Shown piece by piece: positions 24,423 to 36,763 of a stretch of 64,000 nt of DNA (position 1 is its first letter; the number at the start of each line of letters is the position of its first letter). Origin of the DNA: Cannabis sativa (lineage: Eukaryota; Streptophyta; Magnoliopsida; Rosales; Cannabaceae); contig NC_083607.1 of NCBI RefSeq assembly GCF_029168945.1, forward strand, positions 37,619,257 through 37,683,256, in the 5' to 3' direction. The position numbers and the translations under genes are program-made. Under the pieces are notes generated by a model that saw only the letters and a list, made by a program, of their open reading frames with translations, searched no databases and was not told the origin of the DNA.

Positions 24423-25104
24423 TGTAATGCCATAATGCTAAGGCACACTATAGTGATTTTTTAATTACAGTGCTATCTTTGCTAATCAAAGAACTTTCTC
24501 GAAAATCGTGTCAAATTAAAACTTTTATATAAAATACTAAACTTTATAACTTTACAAAATTATTTGCAAGTTCCGGGATCCCATTTTTTAACTTTTATAC
24601 AAAATATTCAAAATACAATATCCAGGTCGCACAGCGACTACAAAATCACAACCTTAGATGTCCCGAGACAGAGCAGTCCAGGTCGCGCCGCCATGACATG
24701 TGCAATCTCATCCCAGCTACGGATCACTCCTGTTCAGCTTTCACCTTTCCTTTACCTATACATAAAAGCAGAACTGTGAGTCGTTAGACTCAGTAAGAAA
24801 AGCATATAATATATCATACAATATCGAGTTGTGACTAGGCGCCCACACACCTATTTACAAGGCTTAACAGATAAATAGGAACGTTCCATACTAGGGCATA
24901 TCAACTATACCACGTACACTACGTACCTTACTGTACAAGTGTTGGTAGGGTTAGTTTCGTACCCTGAGTACCACTAAGTGATATACCACACACACCTTGT
25001 ACTTTCCCGTACTTGTACTGGTATCACCATAATGTACTCCTTAACAGTATACACTATACCAATGCACTCTATACCGTAACCGTACTAGTGTTGGTAGTGT
25101 AACT
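24423..25104 (-). repeat. Gypsy LTR, first half (split by Copia-C)
   Basis: It starts TGTAATGCCATAATGCTAAGG and is collinear with the intact gypsy LTR (TGTAACACCCTAACTATCTTAGG at 36764): the same GGGATCCC segment, the ACTGTGAGTC-AGACTCAGTAAGAAAAGCAT segment and the same spacing. It breaks at the Copia-C insertion and resumes at 54129. I see no matching internal region or second LTR, so it may be a solo LTR. Confidence 0.72.
25100..25104. other. Target-site duplication of Copia-C, left copy
   Basis: TAACT immediately before the TGTTGG terminus, identical to 54124-54128. A matching 5-bp duplication 29 kb apart shows that 25105-54123 is a single insertion with later insertions inside it. Confidence 0.9.
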
Positions 25105-26994
25105 TGTTGGAAATTATTTTACCAGGATCTTAGATCTACTCACAAGTATGTTTATTAACATCCTAAATAAGAACTTTCTAAAACGATAAATTAAACACAT
25201 ATAAAGTTTAAGAAACCTTACATTGGGTGCAGCGGAATATAATGACTCCTTCCGTTCAGATATCTAGCCCTTGATTCCTTTCTGTAGCAGAGCATTATCA
25301 ATATCTGAACCTGGATCTCTTTTTCTGAATCTTTGATGCTGAAACTCCTTTGCTGATGATCTTTCTTCACGATCTTCCTCACTATGATTGAGGTATCACT
25401 TGATGTGTGTGGGCACTACTCTAATCACTAAGGATTTCGAAATATTGAAGAAGAAGAGAGGGAGTGGTCAGCCAGATAGGGAGAGAGAAGGCTCAGTTTT
25501 TCTGATTCAGAAAGTGTCAGGAAAAAGTCTCATTTTTCTGAAGCCTTGACTATCTATTTATAGCATTCCACTAGGGTTAGATTTGAATTATATGGCATTA
25601 AAATAATGAAAAAATCAACTTAAAATACTACAATAGGTGGCCGGCCATACCTTTAATGGATTGGGCCTTGCTTTTTGCAATTTTGCAATTTTAACACCTT
25701 TTGTATCTGATTTTCTCAAAAATGCCAATTTCCTAATTCAACCATTTAAATGCCAATTCTAACTATTTAATAACTATAAATAATTATTAAATAATATTGT
25801 CATTTATCATATTTATTAATTGAACCATACAAAGTATCATAATTAACAAATATGCCCCTATAAACTCTTTCTTTACGATTTCGCCCTTACTTAGTGAAAA
25901 AATTCACAAATAGACATAGTCTAATTTGAGAATTATAATTGATTAATCAAAACCAATTATATGAGTCTTACAAGCAATATTATCTCAACTAGTGCGGGGA
26001 CCATGGGTCTATATAACCGAGCTTCCAATAAGTAGATCAAGAATTTAGCACTAAAATTCACTAACTTATTAATTCTTCGTTGAATCCACGCATAGAACTT
26101 AGAATTGCACTCTCAGTATATAGAATGCTCTATATGTTCCACCATATAGACACATCATTAGTTATCCATTGTTATAATCCTAATTTGATCAATGATCCTC
26201 TATATGAATGATCTACACAATAAAGGGATTAAATTACCGTAACACCCTACTATGTATTTTATCCTTAAAACACTTGACCCCGTATAAATGATATTTCAGC
26301 TTATGTGAAATGAGATCTCCACCATTTATTTCCGTTTGGTCAAGCTCGAGGGAGATCATCCTTTGCTTACTATTCGCCAGATAGAAGCTATAGATTCCAT
26401 GTTTATGCTAGCGCTCCCACTCAATTGCACTACCGTGTTCCCAAAATGTACATATCACCCTGACCTAAAAGTAGGCTTAACTAACAAATCAAAGAACACG
26501 AATAGCCTTTCAAGATTGAGCCTAATCATAACAGGATTAAGATCATTTGATCTAGGATCAACTAGGCGATATTGACTTGAATAGATATTACGGTAAGTTT
26601 AATAAATCTAAGTCAAAGTTCAATATCGGTCCCTTCTGATGCATACTCCATGCATCCAACCTGAGCTTTACTTTAACCAATGCTCTGGAAAGAACATAGC
26701 ACTTCTCCAAATGCAAGTAAACTCTGTTGTAGATTATCATATCAGTAAAACCCTATGTCTGATAAATCTAGGAAACTTTATTCACATAGTCATGTTTATT
26801 TTCCAATGTATTGACGGCACAATAAACAGGATCAAGTATGTGAAAATGGTTTCAGATGAATCTATACATTATGTACATATAATCATGAAATAAATCATGT
26901 GAACCATGCAACATTAAATATTATTTCTGATCTATATTAATAAGTAAATCTGATTATATTGAAATGAGTTTTATTTAGGGCATAAAACCCAACA
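25105..26994 (-). repeat. Copia-C 3' LTR
   Basis: 1890 bp with TGTTGG/CCCAACA ends. The LTR promoter motif (TATAAATAG on the - strand) is at 25554-25562. Frames inside (for example 79 codons at 26336) recur in the other LTRs of the family because the DNA is repeated. Confidence 0.95.
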
Positions 26995-27010
26995 AACTCC
27001 CACTTGCACT
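26995..27010 (-). other. Copia-C polypurine tract
   Basis: On the - strand GTGCAAGTGGGAGTT lies directly against the 3' LTR, identical to the tract of Copia-A. Confidence 0.82.
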
Positions 27011-29400
27011 AATATAAAACAAAAAGTGTGTTTCAAATAATCTCAACACCTTGATATACAAATCAAGTGTGGTAGAAGTAAACTCCTCGTAATAGGATCT
27101 GAAAGGTTGAATTAACCACAACCTTTTCTCCACTATTACTCTTCCTTTAATCACAAAATCATTGATAATGTGAAATTCCTCTCTATATGTCTTACTCTCT
27201 TGGGATACTTGATTCTATACCTTTGGCAACTCATTTTGGTTAATCTGGAAATTAACACTAGTAGTTTAACGCAATTTGGAATGGTGCCAAAGATGTATAG
27301 AACTTTCCTTAGACTGAATAAGTACCTTTCCTGCAACTTTAACATTCAGTCTCTCTCTGGTAGACCTAGAGACTTCAGATAGGTTTTTACACTTCTCCAA
27401 AATCAATATTCCACCCCCAGAGTAACCACCATCTTATCAGAAAGATTTACTAGCACAAAGGCAAATTTCGAAATCTGATATGGTGTAGTCTAAGAGTTTT
27501 AAACACACCCTTATAGACTAACATATAGTTCCTCTTCTTAATCTTAGGATTTACTTGATTGTCTTCCAATGTTCTTCTCCTGGATTAATCTGATACCTAC
27601 TCATTACTCCCACTCAACAAGGCCGTCCGGTCTAAGGCATACAAAAGCATATCTAAGACCTCTCACTGTTGATATAAGAAATTCTTTCATGGCTTTATCT
27701 TTTCTGGAATAGTTGAGACTTTTCCTTAGATAAAATCTATGCCTAAGAAGTTGTGAAGCTTCTATAGATTGCCATTTGAAAGAAAATGCTTCAGCATCTT
27801 ACTAAAGTAAGTTGCTTGCGTTAGAGTAAGTAATTACCAGGTATACCACAAGCCATAGGTTTAGATAAACTCAAACCTATAATACTAGGAACAGGAAGTT
27901 CGTTAAGTCCATTGAATAGACTTATTAACTAAAATTTCCTTTTATGTCCTTGTAATAGAAAACTTTAGGTTATTCCATGTGAATGGATTAAACCATAGTT
28001 CTATTGGCTTTTCTTCTTAGTTTCTTATCTTGATAATCCATTACTTGTTTAAACTCACAATGGATTTTAATCACTAGTGTCTCCCAAGTCATAAGAAGGT
28101 GAGTTCCTAGAAACTCTCCCACTACGACGAGGTACCGTAAATTATGTCTAAGAAAACTAAATGGTATTGATCTCTTCAGTTGTGACAAGACAACAGAGGC
28201 AGTGGGATCATCATATATCAAATAAGATGATAGAACACTTTTGGAATCAAGAATTAAATATCTCTTTTATTTGCTACTTGTTTTCAGACTTAGTCATTAT
28301 CTTAGAAAAGTAGTATTTGTTTGAACAAACACTTTCTTATCTATTGACAATGGGATGGTCCACCCCTAATCACTTAGAACAGCTAACAAACCATGGTTAA
28401 CAGTTCTAGCTTTTCTTAAGATTTTGATTAGGTCATCCATGAATCTAGTAATGATTTACATTAAGTACCCAACAATTACATCATTCTGAAATTGTATTAC
28501 CATAGAAGGATTTAGGCAACGACTAGTAACTAATCATCAATATGTCGAAATTTCTGGGGAGGTAAGTTTGGATATAATTCAAAAATCAATTTAATGATCT
28601 TTGAACTGCATATCTACTAACTATTTCTCCACCCCTATCAGTTCGCAAGATCTTTAACCACTTACCTTAATGGTTTTAACCATTGCTAGAAATTAATGAA
28701 ATTTTTCAAACATTTCAAATTTCTTTGCTAAAAGGTATAATCTAGAGTTATCGTTTTAAGAATACAACGAAAAACTTATATCCACCCCTGAATGTACATC
28801 CATCTGCGAATGAGATGAACTACTTTCAGTGGATATAGGCATATTAACTCTTTGCAGAGATTGATCTTGTCAAATCCACTATGAACAAGATACAAATGCC
28901 ATAGATTAAAAAAATGGTAGTGTCTATTGATGACATAGGTTTAGTTACATCAAAGAGTTCTTAGAATACTGCAAGTGGATCCTGGTCACAGAATACCTAA
29001 CTCATATTCCATACAGTTTTAATCCATTAATAGAAGATGGATATTAAACACTTGAGAAAGTGTAACTGTATTGTATTCTGGAATTAGAAATATAAGAAAA
29101 TTTCTATTTGAAATCTAAAATTAAAGTCGAAGACTTAAATTTATACCAAATATAATGAGTAATTCTATCTTGGACCACCACTACTAATTTAAACTCTAAG
29201 TCAGATTTGCCCATACAAGTAGGAGATTTCTAAGATTGAGGATTTATATCAATTGCGAATAGAATTTCGGGATTATAATCATATGCGTCATATAAAATGA
29301 CATGAAATGATTTATAGACCATTCATCCAATGATATGTTTTTAAAGCTAATTCGAAATGAATAAGCTAAGAGGAATTAGGATAATTACGTTTAAAATAAG
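27011..29400 (-). pseudogene. Degenerate Copia-C pol
   Basis: Collinear with 11341-13600 of Copia-A in reverse complement and very similar base by base. The linker region near 28040-28230 has the same PRRSGR-like segment disruption and the same stop soon after it. The late RT and RNase H remnants near 27540-27800 also match. No open frame exceeds about 77 codons. Shared lesions show the pol was already dead before this copy was made. Confidence 0.82.
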
Positions 29401-30160
29401 AATCCAACGATGCTTCGATTAGCGAAAGACAAAGTAATCTTATTTATGTAATCTTCTTGTTTCATATTGTAAAAATACTAGTCTAAGGTGTCATCAATTG
29501 ATGAACAGCTAGATGTTGCATATACAATATTTATCTTTCGAGATCTTACACTATTATGTATGTCTAATGGTGAAAATCCATTAGGGATTTATCTCATTAG
29601 AAAAACAAACATGTTAGACCAACAATGAAGATTCGAAATTAAACTACGACTTAATAACAGAAAATAACATGGTTCAATATAAATTCATACACAATTCAGA
29701 AATTATAAACATATAGAAAGTAGGAATGACTAGTGAAAATACTAAAACATACAATCCTAAATAATTTCCAAGGTTTTTCAACAAACTGATACAGTGTCCC
29801 GTTTAGGCGAGAGTCAAAGCATCATCTATTGAATAGAGTTGTCAGCTCATCTAAAATGATAAATATTCTAGCAACCTTTTATTCGATCAAGATTGGAATT
29901 CAGCGTTGTCCCGTTTAGGCGAGAGTCAAGGCAATTCTATCTTATGAGCTTCCACCATTGTTTCATAACTTGCAAGTCAAGTATGGTCGCCACCATTAGG
30001 GTGATCCATACCATACAAAACACTTACAAACTACTTATCATGCGAGGTTAAACGGTGCGAAATTGCTAATGAACGTTCCTCCATTAGGGAGGATTACTCA
30101 CTAAAACAAACGCGGTGTAAAACCCACAATGGAGATCGAATGTCTTAATAATAATCAAGC
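29401..30160 (-). other. Conserved leader block with twin motifs (Copia-C)
   Basis: Counterpart of 10530-11340. The two GTCCCGTTTAGGCGAGAGTC motifs (complement of GACTCTCGCCTAAACGGGAC) lie near 29796 and 29909. The diverged second block, with TTCGATTAGCGAAAGACAAA, is near 29410-29600. Confidence 0.72.
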
Positions 30161-31815
30161 TCATTATTTAAAGTGAGTTGTATTTTCTTTGATTCTCTTT
30201 ATTTATTCTATTTATTTTAAATCTATATATTTAATTAAAATTTCCAATTTAGAATGAAAAATTCTAAATATAAATTTTAATTTAATATTTATAAATTTTA
30301 CTTAGATGGATATGAAAATAACATGAATTATTTCCATCTTAGTAATAATTTCCAATAAATATTTAGAAAAATATTCAATTTAAGTTGTTACAAAATTAAT
30401 TTACAACTCAAATTTAATTTTCTATAAATATATATTGCATTTCGAAAAATTAAAGTATATAAGAATACAATTTTCGAAAAATGCATATTAAAATAAAAAA
30501 TAAATCCTGCACAAATTATTCTAATTTAATGTTGGCCCAAAACTAATTAATAAAATTAATTTACAACAAAAATATAATTTTCCTATTTAATTAAATATAT
30601 AAGAAAATTTTTAAATATTTAAGTATGATGATGAAAATCAACTTAAATATTAATTTTCTATTTAATTAAATACACTAGAAAAATACTTCAAGCAAAAATA
30701 TCATCTATCTAGATTTTCCTTTGACTAATTAATTCAATTTCTAATAATATACTTTAATTCAATTTATTTTAAAATAATCAATAAATGAAAAAATCATTGA
30801 TTTAAGTTGATCCAAGAATTAATTAAAATAAATAATTAATTTACAACTTAATCTATTTTTCAAAATAAAATTCGAAATTCTAGCATTTAAGAAATCCAAT
30901 TTCGAAAATTGATTAATAAAATAAAGAAAAAATATATTTTTGAAAATTATTTAAATTTAGTTGAAAAAATAAATTTCAGCTAAAAATAATTTTCTATTTA
31001 ATTAAATGTCATGAAAAAGAAATATTTAAGTATGATGATAAAAATCAACTTAGATATTAAATTTTCAAATTAATTAAATGTATTAAATTCAAGAAATAAA
31101 TAATTAAGTGTAGAGAAGGCTTAATTATTAATCTCTAGTTTAATACTAGGAAAAAATATACTTAAAATAAATTGTACCAAAATTAATTATATAAATAATT
31201 AATTTCACAATTTATAATATTTTCCTATTTAATATTAGAAATAATAAGTAGTCTAGAAATAACTATCTAGAAAATATCTTATTTGACTAAGTATCTTTTC
31301 CACAAAATTTGAAAAAATATCTAATTTAAGTTGTATTAGAAAAAATCTAGAACTTAAATATTTTCAAATTTAAATTTAATTAAATATCAAAAATTAAGTT
31401 GTAACCACTTAATTTGAAAATATTCCATTTTAAGTTAATATTTGAAAAGATATTAACTTAAAAAATATCTAAAGAATCTTAATAACCAATGCCTAAAATT
31501 CCTCAACTTAATTTTGAAATTTGAAATTCAAAAGATATTCAGATTTAAGTTGGTTAGTTGTAGATAACTAAATATCAACTTAAATAGGAATATTTAATGA
31601 AAAATTTAAATTAAGCTTCAGAAAGAATCTAGATGGTTATAATTCTATATTTAATTAAATACAAGAAAATACACATAGTTTAGCTTAGAATAAAAAATTC
31701 TTTAAACTATGTTTTTCTTAAATTAATTTCAAAATAAATGAAATTAATTATGTTGCTAATCAATTTTATTAGGTTAAACTAGTGTAATTAACCTAGTACA
31801 GTTGTTCAAATCAGG
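30161..31815 (-). other. AT-rich leader of Copia-C, no gene seen
   Basis: Very AT-rich non-coding sequence, alignable with Copia-D 58111-59589 in reverse complement. Confidence 0.7.
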
Positions 31816-31927
31816 CAAATGGGCCTTCACAATTGGGGTGGTTCATGTGAGGGGGTGCTGGGTTCAGTATGTCGTACCCACTTCTATGGCTCCCAACTCT
31901 CACACAAGGCCCAAAAGAGAGGAATTT
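31816..31927 (-). other. Conserved leader block with GGGCCTT/AAGGCCC ends (Copia-C)
   Basis: Nearly identical to 9121-9230 and 58008-58110. It starts GGGCCTTCACAATTGGGG on the + strand and ends CAAGGCCCAAAAGAG. Confidence 0.8.
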
Positions 31928-32609
31928 AACCTTAATAAGAACAACTGTTATTAATTGAATAAGCCCAATAACTAAATGGGCCTAAATAAATTCAATCAAG
32001 AACTATGATAATTTATTTTAGCAACAACAACCTATATGTATTTATAATAAAATTAAACATATAGGCTCACACAGGGACACTTTGGATGGGTCCTATCATG
32101 TTGCTAGGTCATACACAGATGAAAGAAGATTGTAAATATACCTGTTACAAATTATTAACTTGACCAAGGGAGCCATCAGATCATTAGATCTGGCAAAAAG
32201 TAACCATGGCTATTTGCAATCAAGTAATAATAGGTTTTGAAAACTTACACATAAGCTAAAACACATACTCCTGCAACAAGGTTAGTTGGATAGTTGGATG
32301 TAGGATTTATTTAATTTTAAATTAAATATTTAATTTCGAAAATTTAAAAAAAATTTGAAAAATTCGAAATTTTAAAAAAAAATTAAATTTAAAATTAAAC
32401 CTACAATTTTTGAAAAATTAGGTTTCAACCAACCTAAATATCATTTCAAAAATTTGCTAACTACTTTTAAATTTTAAATGTTATTATATAAATAAAAATT
32501 AAATAAAAAATTAGAAAAGATAAATAAATATCTTTTTCAAATTTTAAATGTAATTTAAATAAATAAAATAACAAAATTTAAAAAATTAGCAAAATATCTT
32601 ATATCATTT
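31928..32609 (-). other. AT-rich Copia-C leader up to the MULE insertion
   Basis: Non-coding sequence. Its right end (GCAAAATATCTTATATCATTT) matches Copia-D around 57257 in reverse complement. Copia-D then continues directly into sequence found at 51626 onward, which defines the empty site of the MULE. Confidence 0.78.
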
Positions 32610-32655
32610 GGGAAATTTTTATATATATACATTATATACATTAATATTACAGAAA
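32610..32655 (+). repeat. MULE left terminus, weak inverted repeat
   Basis: Starts GGGAAATTTTTATATATA; pairs only in part with the right end (GGAAA-TTT, then an ATTAC/TTTTAC-AAAAA segment at a similar distance). Confidence 0.45.
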
Positions 32656-32819
32656 AAACGTTAAATGAAAACAATCCATGTGTATGCCGTGACACGTCAT
32701 TAAGCTTACCGTGATTAGCTTCAATAATTTTGGAACCACCGGCGATGAAGGAGACGCGCCCACAATTCCATATTTCTCGGCCATCTCTGCACGTGGTTCT
32801 ACTGTTTAAAACAGAAAGC

Positions 32820-32827
32820 TATAAATA
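32820..32827 (+). promoter_or_regulatory. TATA box of the MURA gene
   Basis: TATAAATA lies about 730 bp before the MURA start codon, with an intron-sized gap between. The ULP gene has the same octamer 158 bp before its ATG on the other strand. The 64-codon frame overlapping here (32730) has no recognisable content. Confidence 0.55.
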
Positions 32828-33132
32828 CCATAGGAATAATACACGAAAACGAAAAACAGAAACCAAACCAACCTTGAACGAAAAAACACCATTGACGGAA
32901 AAATACAGACCTCGACGAATCTGAAAATTATAGAATCGATCATCATATCTCTCAAAACTGTTGCTGTATACAACAAGCAAATCATCGTCTCTCTAATTCG
33001 ACCTACAATTCAATCGATCAATAAACCTATGAGCTGATCACAACAAACAAAAAATCGAAAACCAGAAATCGTTGCTTCGAGGAAGAAGAAGAAGTCCGTC
33101 AACTACAACATCGAAAACTAAATCTGAATAAG

Positions 33133-33546
33133 GTACCTATTATACATTACGATACATACTACTGCTTATAACACATTACACCTTCCAATTCTTGAAAACA
33201 CCTAAAAATCCATCATGTTTGTTAATTCTGTTAAACATGATTATTTGACAATTAATCAGTACTAATCAGATAGTTTACCAGTTGTAATCATAACTGATCG
33301 TAAACTAATCAATACTAAGTACTTTAAAAAATACAGTACACTATAAACCTTCATAATTGTAATCGCTCCAACATTATAGTTCAACATATAGTCATCTAAT
33401 TAGTAAAACTGCATATAAACCTTACTATAATAAATATAAAATTTAGTTTATGAACATCACACCTATTACATGTTTATTATTTTTGTATATACATAATGTT
33501 TACTGTATACAATACTTAACATGATTAAACTAAACAAATCACGCAG
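33133..33546 (+). other. Probable 5'-UTR intron of MURA
   Basis: A donor AAG|GTACCTAT at 33133 and an acceptor ACGCAG at 33541-33546 bracket 414 bp of AT-rich sequence. The MURA ATG comes four bases after the acceptor. Confidence 0.55.
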
Positions 33547-33550
33547 GAAT

Positions 33551-35951
33551 ATGGATGTTAGAACAGTGATTCTTTTTTACAATGGAACTTGGGTTGACAA
33601 AACAACATACGTTGATTATGAAGTCGAAGGTATACTAATTCCAACAGATTGTTCACATTATGAGCTTTCTCACATAGTATACGAAGCTTTGAATTTGGAC
33701 AGAAACAAATATACGATTGATCTTCAATTTCAAGTAACTGAAGGCATACCACCAATAAGAATCAAAGACGATAGTGGATGCAAGTTTTATGAACAAATAC
33801 GAAGGAAAAATGATGATGAGACCAAATATCCTATCTGTGTTAACATCTCAACATCCACAACCGACAATGAACACAATGATAGAGTAAACTATACCTACAA
33901 TGGGGAAACTAGTTTACAAACAAGGCAACTGCTACCAACAAGAACAGAATATGCAACAAAGATGGCAGATTATGTGATTGAACAAACTCAAATATCGATG
34001 GAAGAAAGCTCCGAAGAAAATCAAATAATTTTAAATCCTCAAGTTGCTGAAATACACATTGGCCAAGTTTTTGCAAACAAGGAAACCCTCCAACAAGCAG
34101 TAAGCCTTCACTCAATAAGATACAATCAACCTTTCAAGGTAAAAAGATCATCAAAACTAGACTATAAACTAGTCTGTATTGATGATAACTGCAACTGGAC
34201 ATTCTTAGCATCAAAACATGGAAAGACTGACATGTTTATCATAAGAAAAATAGAGCATACTCATACATGTTCATTGGACATCACTTCTGGAGACCATCCT
34301 CAAGCTACAAGCAACCTGGTTGGAAAGGTTATAAAAAACAAGTTTGTAAACCCAAAAAGAGATTACACTCCAACAGAAATTGTGGATGACATGGCAGATG
34401 ATTACAGTGTCTCTATATCTTACCAAAAAGCATGGAGAGCTAGAGAAAAGGCAATTGTGGATGCTCGTCGCTGCCCACAAGAATCATACAGTGAGATACC
34501 ATCAATTTTATACATGATGCAAATATCAAACCTAGGTAATAAAATACTTCGTCAACATAAAGTACTAATATGCTATATAGGAATTTATACTATAAACTAA
34601 TTGGTTACTTTTGAAACAGGAACAATCACAGACCTAGTAACAGATGAAAATAACAAATTCAAATATCTATACTTTGTAGTAGGTGCTTCAATAAAAGGTT
34701 GGCAACACTGTACACCAATAATAGTCACAGATGGAACCTTTTTGACAAACCAACATGGAGGCACTTTGTTGATAGCAAGTGCACAAAATGCAAATAGACA
34801 TATATTCCCACTTGCATTTGCAGTAGTAGATTCCGAAAATGACAAACTCTTGGGAATGGTTTCTTCACAAAATAAAGGAAACTTATGGCGAAAGAGAAGG
34901 TCAATGCATCGTATCAGATAGACATGAGAGTATACTAAAAGCAGTAAAAGAGACCTTTCCAGATATAATGCATGGGGTATGTTGTTACCATTTGATGAAG
35001 AATATAAAAATGAAATTCAAAAAAGGAGGTGATGAGCTCAAGATTGCATTTAATAGTGCATCTAAAGCTTACAACATAGAAGATTTTGAAAAGAGCATGC
35101 AAGACTTGGACAATATAGATGTAAGAATAAGAGATTACTTGGTGAATGAAATTGGTGTCGAAAAGTGGACAAGACTATATGGCATGAACAGGAGATACAA
35201 AACAATGACATCAAATATTGCCGAATCGACCAATGCAGCCTTGAAAGCGATGAGAGACCTACCCATCGCAACTCTACTAGAATGCCTACATTCATTGGTG
35301 CAAAGATGGTATTGGGAAAACAAGAATAGAGCCCAAAAAACTACAACAACACTGGCAAAAATACCTGAAAAAACATTAAAGAAACAAAGAGATATGAGTT
35401 TAAAGTACAAGGTAATTATGTATACAGAAAAATAAAAATTGCTTACAAACATATTTACTCTGTTGTAAACTTAATAATCGTTTACTTGATTAATACAGGT
35501 TGAAACAGCAAACCTTCTGGTATACCAAGTACACGACAACAACAGATCTCACATAGTAAACTTGGAGAATAAAACATGCAAACTCGCCAACGATTTGAAT
35601 ATGATGAAATGCCTTGCTCTCATGCAATGGCTGTACTAAGCAAAAGGAACCTGTCTTGCTACAAATATTGCTCATACTACTACACGAAAGAAGCTTTTAT
35701 GGCAACATATGAAGACAGTATACTCCCATTAGGTGAGGCAACATCATGGAATATACCAGATTTAATAAGAAATATTGTAGTCCTCCCACCTAAACATAAG
35801 AGAGTCACGAAGACCAAAGAAACAACGATACAAAAATGGACTTGAAGCAAAAGCACAAGTGGTATGCGGTCAATGTCGCCAGAGAGGACACAACAAAAGA
35901 TCATGTAAAAATGACCCAGTACTAAAACCACCAAGAAAAAGAAAAAGATAA
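33551..35951 (+). pseudogene. MURA-type transposase, three frameshifts
   Basis: I place the start at 33551 (MDVRTVILFYNGTW), just after the inferred acceptor; the in-frame ATG at 33521 would lie in the intron. Order: N-terminal PB1-like part; MuDR-type DNA-binding domain (about 34058-34272, CIDDNC and HTHTC); intron 34536-34619 (NLG|TITDL); catalytic core with D in VTDGTFL (34730), D in VSDRHE (34917), CCYH (34980) and E in NIAES (35223); intron about 35413-35499; SWIM zinc finger (...MPCSH, 35606); and a C-terminal CCHC knuckle (CGQCRQRGHNKRSC, about 35860). Single-base frame changes occur near 34843 (an A run), near 35583 (in the SWIM finger) and near 35808. All catalytic residues survive. 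Either the copy is recently dead or some shifts are assembly errors. Confidence 0.87.
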
Positions 35952-36599
35952 TAAGATCCTGAGGTAAAATGAATAAATGTTGGTAACCACCAAACATGGT
36001 TACTAAATAGACAGTATACAAAAACAATTTACAATGATAATTGTTAGTTGATAAAGCTTTTCAATGTATTAATACAAACTTTTAATAAAATGATTACAAT
36101 TCGCTTAGATTCAAGTAAGTTTTTTTTTTGCCTCCTCTATATGAAATAAAATGTTAAAAATAACAAGTTACCAAATATATGAACAGTTACTAACTGTAAT
36201 TTATTTACAACCATTTTAAAGGTTAATAAACTATCACATTGGTTTATACCACTTAGAATGGTATACAGAAATGTCATTGGTTTATAAGATCAAACAAAAT
36301 TAAACAAAAATCACATAAAAAAAGCCAGAACACTAAAACTAATTTCTAAATCCAAAAAATTAACATATTGTCTCACAGAAATACATAACATAAAAACTGC
36401 AAACATACTGTGCCAGTAAACCAAAAGGTTACTTCAAAATTAAAATAGGCAAGAGTCTCCTAAAATATTACTGTTCCAAACAGTTTCTTAAACAAACACA
36501 AACATAAACCTAAAAACAAAACAACATGACATGAAAATACACATAAAGTTCAAAAAAAATGTAAACTAGGTTTCCAACATGTTGTTCTATTACATAAAA
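35952..36599. other. Spacer between the convergent MURA and ULP genes
   Basis: AT-rich non-coding sequence expected to hold the 3' UTRs and poly(A) signals of both genes. I see no gene. Confidence 0.6.
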
Positions 36600-36758
36600 C
36601 TATGGCATCCTTCCTGGATGCTCCGAAGTAGACTCGTACCCACCCAACTCCTTCTTCTTTGCATGAACAAACAGATCAACACACAACTTCTTACGAGTGA
36701 ATGCAATGTCCAACTTCTTAGGAATCTTATCAATCAATCCATGCATAAAGAAATGAGC

Positions 36759-36763
36759 ATACT
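36759..36763. other. Target-site duplication of the gypsy element, left copy
   Basis: ATACT, identical to 46209-46213. On the ULP strand this is AGTAT, inside the codons AAG TAT of the catalytic-Cys exon. Confidence 0.92.

Noticed and set aside
26336..26575. A 79-codon frame that recurs at 53465 and 62145
   Set aside because: It lies inside the Copia LTR in every case and on the strand opposite to the element. The repeat of the LTR explains its recurrence.
27170..28221. Short frames over the Copia-C pol remnant
   Set aside because: They are fragments on either strand of a decayed pol and carry no complete domain.
33521..33550. Upstream ATG of MURA at 33521
   Set aside because: It precedes a good intron acceptor (ACGCAG at 33541-33546), so it is probably intronic; 33551 fits the domain start better.
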